In this document: in pieces, positions 21,277-23,568 of the stretch
Numbering within the stretch: the first letter of the stretch is position 1
Layout of the letters: every line of letters begins with the position of its first letter
From: an uncultured Solimonas sp.
GTDB taxonomy: Bacteria; Pseudomonadota; Gammaproteobacteria; Nevskiales; Nevskiaceae
DNA: 23,568 nt
Assembly: GCA_946478985.1 (NCBI GenBank)
Contig: CAMLDZ010000045.1
Span: 1 to 23,568, forward strand
Direction of reading: 5' to 3'
The notes under the pieces: generated by a model
What the model was told of the DNA's origin: nothing
What the model saw: the letters and a program-made list of their open reading frames with translations, nothing else
Databases searched by the model: none
Translations under genes and position numbers: made by a program

Positions 21277-22608
21277 TCAGTTTTTACCAGCCAGCATCTC
21301 GTCGATCAGCGCCTGCCAGGTCGGATTCGGCGTCCACACCGCCGTCACGTCCGGCCAGGCCTTGTCGCGCGGCACTGCCTGCTGCAGCACGCGGTACAAA
21401 AAGGTGAAGACCGAGGCACGCATGTTCAGCGCGCAATGCACCAGCGTCTTGCGCGTCGCCAGCGCGTCCATCGCCGCGAAAAAGTGTTCGACGTCGGCGC
21501 GGCCCGGCGCATCCCAGTCGACCGGGATCGCCACGTAGCTGATGCCCAGTTCGCTGCAGCGCTGCGCCTCGTCGGCCAGATAGTTGGGCGAGGTCGGCAT
21601 GGCCAGGTTGACGATCGCCTCGACGCCGGCCTGCTTGAGCGTGGCGAACTGCTCCGGCCACGGCTGGCCGGCGGTGATCAGCCCGGCGTCGATGCGCCGC
21701 TGCGCGATCAGCGCCGGCATCCGGCAGCGCGCCGCAAGGCGCGTCCAGCCGTCCTTGTTGGCATCGGCGTCGAAGTCGAACCAGGGATCGTAGGCGCCGC
21801 GCACGTCCTCGGCCTGGCGGTCGAGCAGGCCGGCCAGCACGATGCGGCCGCCGCGGCGGATCGAGCTGGCCAGACGCGGCGCCAGCGCGATCAGCGGATT
21901 GGCGAGGATGTTGGCGCAGATGATGTCGGCCGGCAGCGGCGCGAAGTCCTCGCTGAGCATCACCTCCAGCCGCTCGGCGACGCCATTGACCTCGGCGTTG
22001 TAACGCGACGCGGTCAGCGCCTGCGGATCGATGTCGACGCCCACCGCGCGCTCGGCGCCGAGCAGCAGCGCTGCGATCGCCAGCACGCCGGAACCGCAGC
22101 CGTAGTCGAGGACGGTCTTGCCGGCCAGCTCGCCGGCTTCGGCAAGCTCCGCCAGCCACTGCAGGCACAGCGCCGTGGTCGGATGCGTGCCGGTGCCGAA
22201 GGCCAGGCCCGGGTCGAGCTTCATGATCAGCGCGTCTGCCTGCGTGACCTCATGCAGCTTCTCGTGCGGCACCACCCAGAAGCGCGTGCCGAACTGCAGC
22301 GGCGGGCAGTCCTTGAGCCAGACGCGCACCCAGTCCTGATCCTCGATCAGCTCGGTCTCGAAGCGCAGCGTCTCGCCGTCCGGCAGCAGCTCGCGCAGGC
22401 TGGCCTGCACCGGCGCCAGGTCGGTGTTCTCCACGAACAGGCCGAGCGCGACGGTGTTGTTCCACAGCGGCGTCTCGCCCGGCGCCGGCTCCAGCACCGG
22501 ATCGTCCTGCGCATCGACGAAGCTGACCGCCGCGGCTTCGTGCGCCAGCAGCACTTCTTCGGCGAATTCGGGGTGGCGCGTGTGTACGCGCAGTTGCAGC
22601 CAGGCCAT
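21277..22608 (-). CDS. prmA: Ribosomal protein L11 methyltransferase fused to a phosphatase-like domain
   Basis: This is a 443-codon frame. Residues 1-296 are a full PrmA, which trimethylates ribosomal protein L11 using SAM: N-terminal L11-recognition domain, FGTGTHPTTALCL (137-149), motif I VLDYGCGSG (166-174), NILANPLI (233-240) and the usual C-terminal DGWTRLAAR. Instead of stopping, the frame continues into about 147 residues (297-443) of a phosphatase-like family: ITAGQPWPEQF, VNLAMPTSPNYLADEA, VHCALNMRAS (Cys392, Arg397) and VWTPNPTWQALI. The spacing is Cys-x4-Arg, not the Cys-x5-Arg of active tyrosine phosphatases, so activity is doubtful. An internal ATG at 21720 marks the domain border but has no ribosome site. 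Either a true fusion or an error that removed a stop codon would explain this. PrmA identity is secure. Confidence 0.9.
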   Translation of the reverse strand: MAWLQLRVHTRHPEFAEEVLLAHEAAAVSFVDAQDDPVLEPAPGETPLWNNTVALGLFVENTDLAPVQASLRELLPDGETLRFETELIEDQDWVRVWLKDCPPLQFGTRFWVVPHEKLHEVTQADALIMKLDPGLAFGTGTHPTTALCLQWLAELAEAGELAGKTVLDYGCGSGVLAIAALLLGAERAVGVDIDPQALTASRYNAEVNGVAERLEVMLSEDFAPLPADIICANILANPLIALAPRLASSIRRGGRIVLAGLLDRQAEDVRGAYDPWFDFDADANKDGWTRLAARCRMPALIAQRRIDAGLITAGQPWPEQFATLKQAGVEAIVNLAMPTSPNYLADEAQRCSELGISYVAIPVDWDAPGRADVEHFFAAMDALATRKTLVHCALNMRASVFTFLYRVLQQAVPRDKAWPDVTAVWTPNPTWQALIDEMLAGKN

Positions 22609-22669
22609 GGGACGAGCCGGTGAGCGGATGGGGCGGCGATTTTACGCGCGCCGCGGTGGCGCGTATTTC

Positions 22670-22711
22670 CCTCACCCCCAACCCCTCGCCCGCAAGCGGG
22701 AGAGGGGCCTT
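22670..22711. repeat. REP-like intergenic hairpin element
   Basis: A pyrimidine-rich lead (CCTCACCCCCAA) is followed by an imperfect hairpin: CCCCTC (22682-22687) with GAGGGG (22702-22707), and CCCGC (22689-22693) with GCGGG (22696-22700) around AA. A CCTTTT tail follows on the plus strand. This pattern (CCCTCACCCCAACCCCTC type) is a dispersed intergenic repeat in many high-GC proteobacteria. It lies between xseA and prmA. Confidence 0.6.
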
Positions 22712-23568
22712 TTACTGGATGCGCTTGACCACGGTCTCGATGGCACCGCGCGCCAGCTGCAGCGACAGCGCGTCGCCCGGCGAAACTTGCGCGGCGTCGG
22801 TCAGCGCGCGGCCCTGCGCGTCGAGGGCGATCGCGTAGCCGCGGTCCAGCACGGCGCGCGGGTTGAGGCTGGTCAGCGCCGTGTCGGCGGCGATCTGCCG
22901 CTGCGTCAGCTGTGCGAGCTGGTGGCGCAGGGCATCGCCGGCGCGCGCCTGCAGGCGCTCCAGCCGGTGCGTGTCCAGCGCCAGCCGGCGAGTGGGTGCG
23001 TGAGCGGACAGGCGCGCGTCGAGATGATCGAGATGGCGATGCTCCTGCATCAGACGCTGCGCCTGCGCGCGTTGCAGGCGCGCGGCGCTGTCGTCGAGCC
23101 GTGCCGCGCGCTCCTGCAGGCGCCGGCCCGGGTGCTGCGCATGCAGGCGTCGCTGCGCCTCGTCGCTGCGCTGCGCGAGCAGGCGCAGCTGGCGCTCGAC
23201 CAGCGACGCCAGACGTTCCTCGCGGCGCGCCAGCGCAGCCAGCCATTCGCCGATGTCCGGCGCGACGCGCTCGGCGGCGGCAGTCGGCGTCGGTGCGCGC
23301 AGGTCGGCGGCGAAGTCGGCGATGGTGACGTCGACCTCGTGGCCGACGCCGCTGATCACCGGCACCGCGCAGGCGCGGATCGCGCGGGCGACGCGCTCGT
23401 CGTTGAACGCCCACAGGTCTTCCAGCGAACCGCCGCCGCGGGCCAGCAGGATGACGTCAACCGGCGCGAGCCTGGGCAGCTCGGCCAGTGCGCGGGCGAT
23501 CTTCGGCGGTGCCTCGGCGCCCTGCACCGGCACCGGGTAGAGGTAGACCGGCGCCAGCGGATAGCGCC
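22712..23568 (-). CDS. xseA: Exodeoxyribonuclease VII large subunit, C-terminal part (5' end outside window)
   Basis: XseA is the catalytic subunit of exonuclease VII, which works with XseB to degrade single-stranded DNA in the cytoplasm. The frame runs to the right edge with conserved [11 protein letters not shown], then [39 protein letters not shown] and [10 protein letters not shown], the heart of the nuclease domain. A long Arg/Gln/Leu-rich helical region (coiled coil) follows, then the terminal [14 protein letters not shown] element. About 285 residues of a usual 400-450 are visible; the N-terminal OB-fold is missing. It precedes prmA on the same strand with a REP-like repeat between them, so co-transcription is uncertain. 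Confidence 0.95.
   Translation of the reverse strand, partial: RYPLAPVYLYPVPVQGAEAPPKIARALAELPRLAPVDVILLARGGGSLEDLWAFNDERVARAIRACAVPVISGVGHEVDVTIADFAADLRAPTPTAAAERVAPDIGEWLAALARREERLASLVERQLRLLAQRSDEAQRRLHAQHPGRRLQERAARLDDSAARLQRAQAQRLMQEHRHLDHLDARLSAHAPTRRLALDTHRLERLQARAGDALRHQLAQLTQRQIAADTALTSLNPRAVLDRGYAIALDAQGRALTDAAQVSPGDALSLQLARGAIETVVKRIQ

Noticed and set aside
1..23568. CRISPR arrays, insertion sequences, phage genes, tRNA or rRNA
   Set aside because: I looked for regularly spaced repeats, transposase motifs, terminal inverted repeats and conserved RNA sequences and saw none. Short RNAs could be missed by eye.

Overview
The window is high-GC bacterial chromosome, dense with genes. 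It holds a gammaproteobacterial housekeeping set (partial xseA, prmA, fis and purH on the minus strand, partial purU at the left edge). Gene order, the short Fis and the lipid gene content suggest a Nevskiales/Xanthomonadales-like gammaproteobacterium (Solimonas, Nevskia or similar). That placement is inference. I see no tRNA, rRNA, insertion sequence, phage gene or CRISPR array.

Layout from left to right: the 3' part of purU (1-554) and a CorA-type metal transporter (648-1601) lie on the plus strand. A HxlR-type regulator with a histone-like basic tail (minus) is divergent from a two-domain MaoC-like protein (plus). From 12470 down to 3161 lies a compact twelve-gene minus-strand operon. In order of transcription it encodes a membrane fatty acid hydroxylase, a cyclopropane-synthase-type methyltransferase, an acyl carrier protein (ACP), a soluble acyl-ACP desaturase, a membrane desaturase, a fatty acyl-AMP ligase, a hotdog thioesterase, an alpha/beta hydrolase, an Mpo1/DUF962 protein, a phosphopantetheinyl transferase (PPTase), a rubredoxin and a second alpha/beta hydrolase. 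Upstream, in the same direction but behind its own strong terminator, is a long-chain acyl-CoA synthetase (12887-14536). Divergent from that is a PYROXD2/CrtI-like FAD oxidoreductase coupled to a YiiM-like MOSC protein. The right third holds LysE and GNAT genes, a secreted HEAT/BamE-like protein, purH, fis, prmA fused to a phosphatase-like domain, and partial xseA.

The operon is the most interesting content. It has its own activation enzyme, carrier, PPTase, several O2-dependent di-iron enzymes, a SAM methyltransferase, a likely electron donor and release enzymes, but no ketosynthase, ketoreductase or other elongation enzyme. It reads as a dedicated ACP-tethered tailoring line. A preformed fatty acid would be loaded as acyl-AMP onto the ACP, then desaturated (possibly to a poly-unsaturated or acetylenic chain), methylated or cyclopropanated, hydroxylated, possibly shortened by alpha-oxidation, and released. 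The logic recalls JamABC/polyyne cassettes, but the enzyme combination is not one I recognise. An almost consensus sigma-54 promoter (12667-12683) sits 197 bp upstream of the first gene and suggests regulated, condition-dependent expression. The product is unknown.
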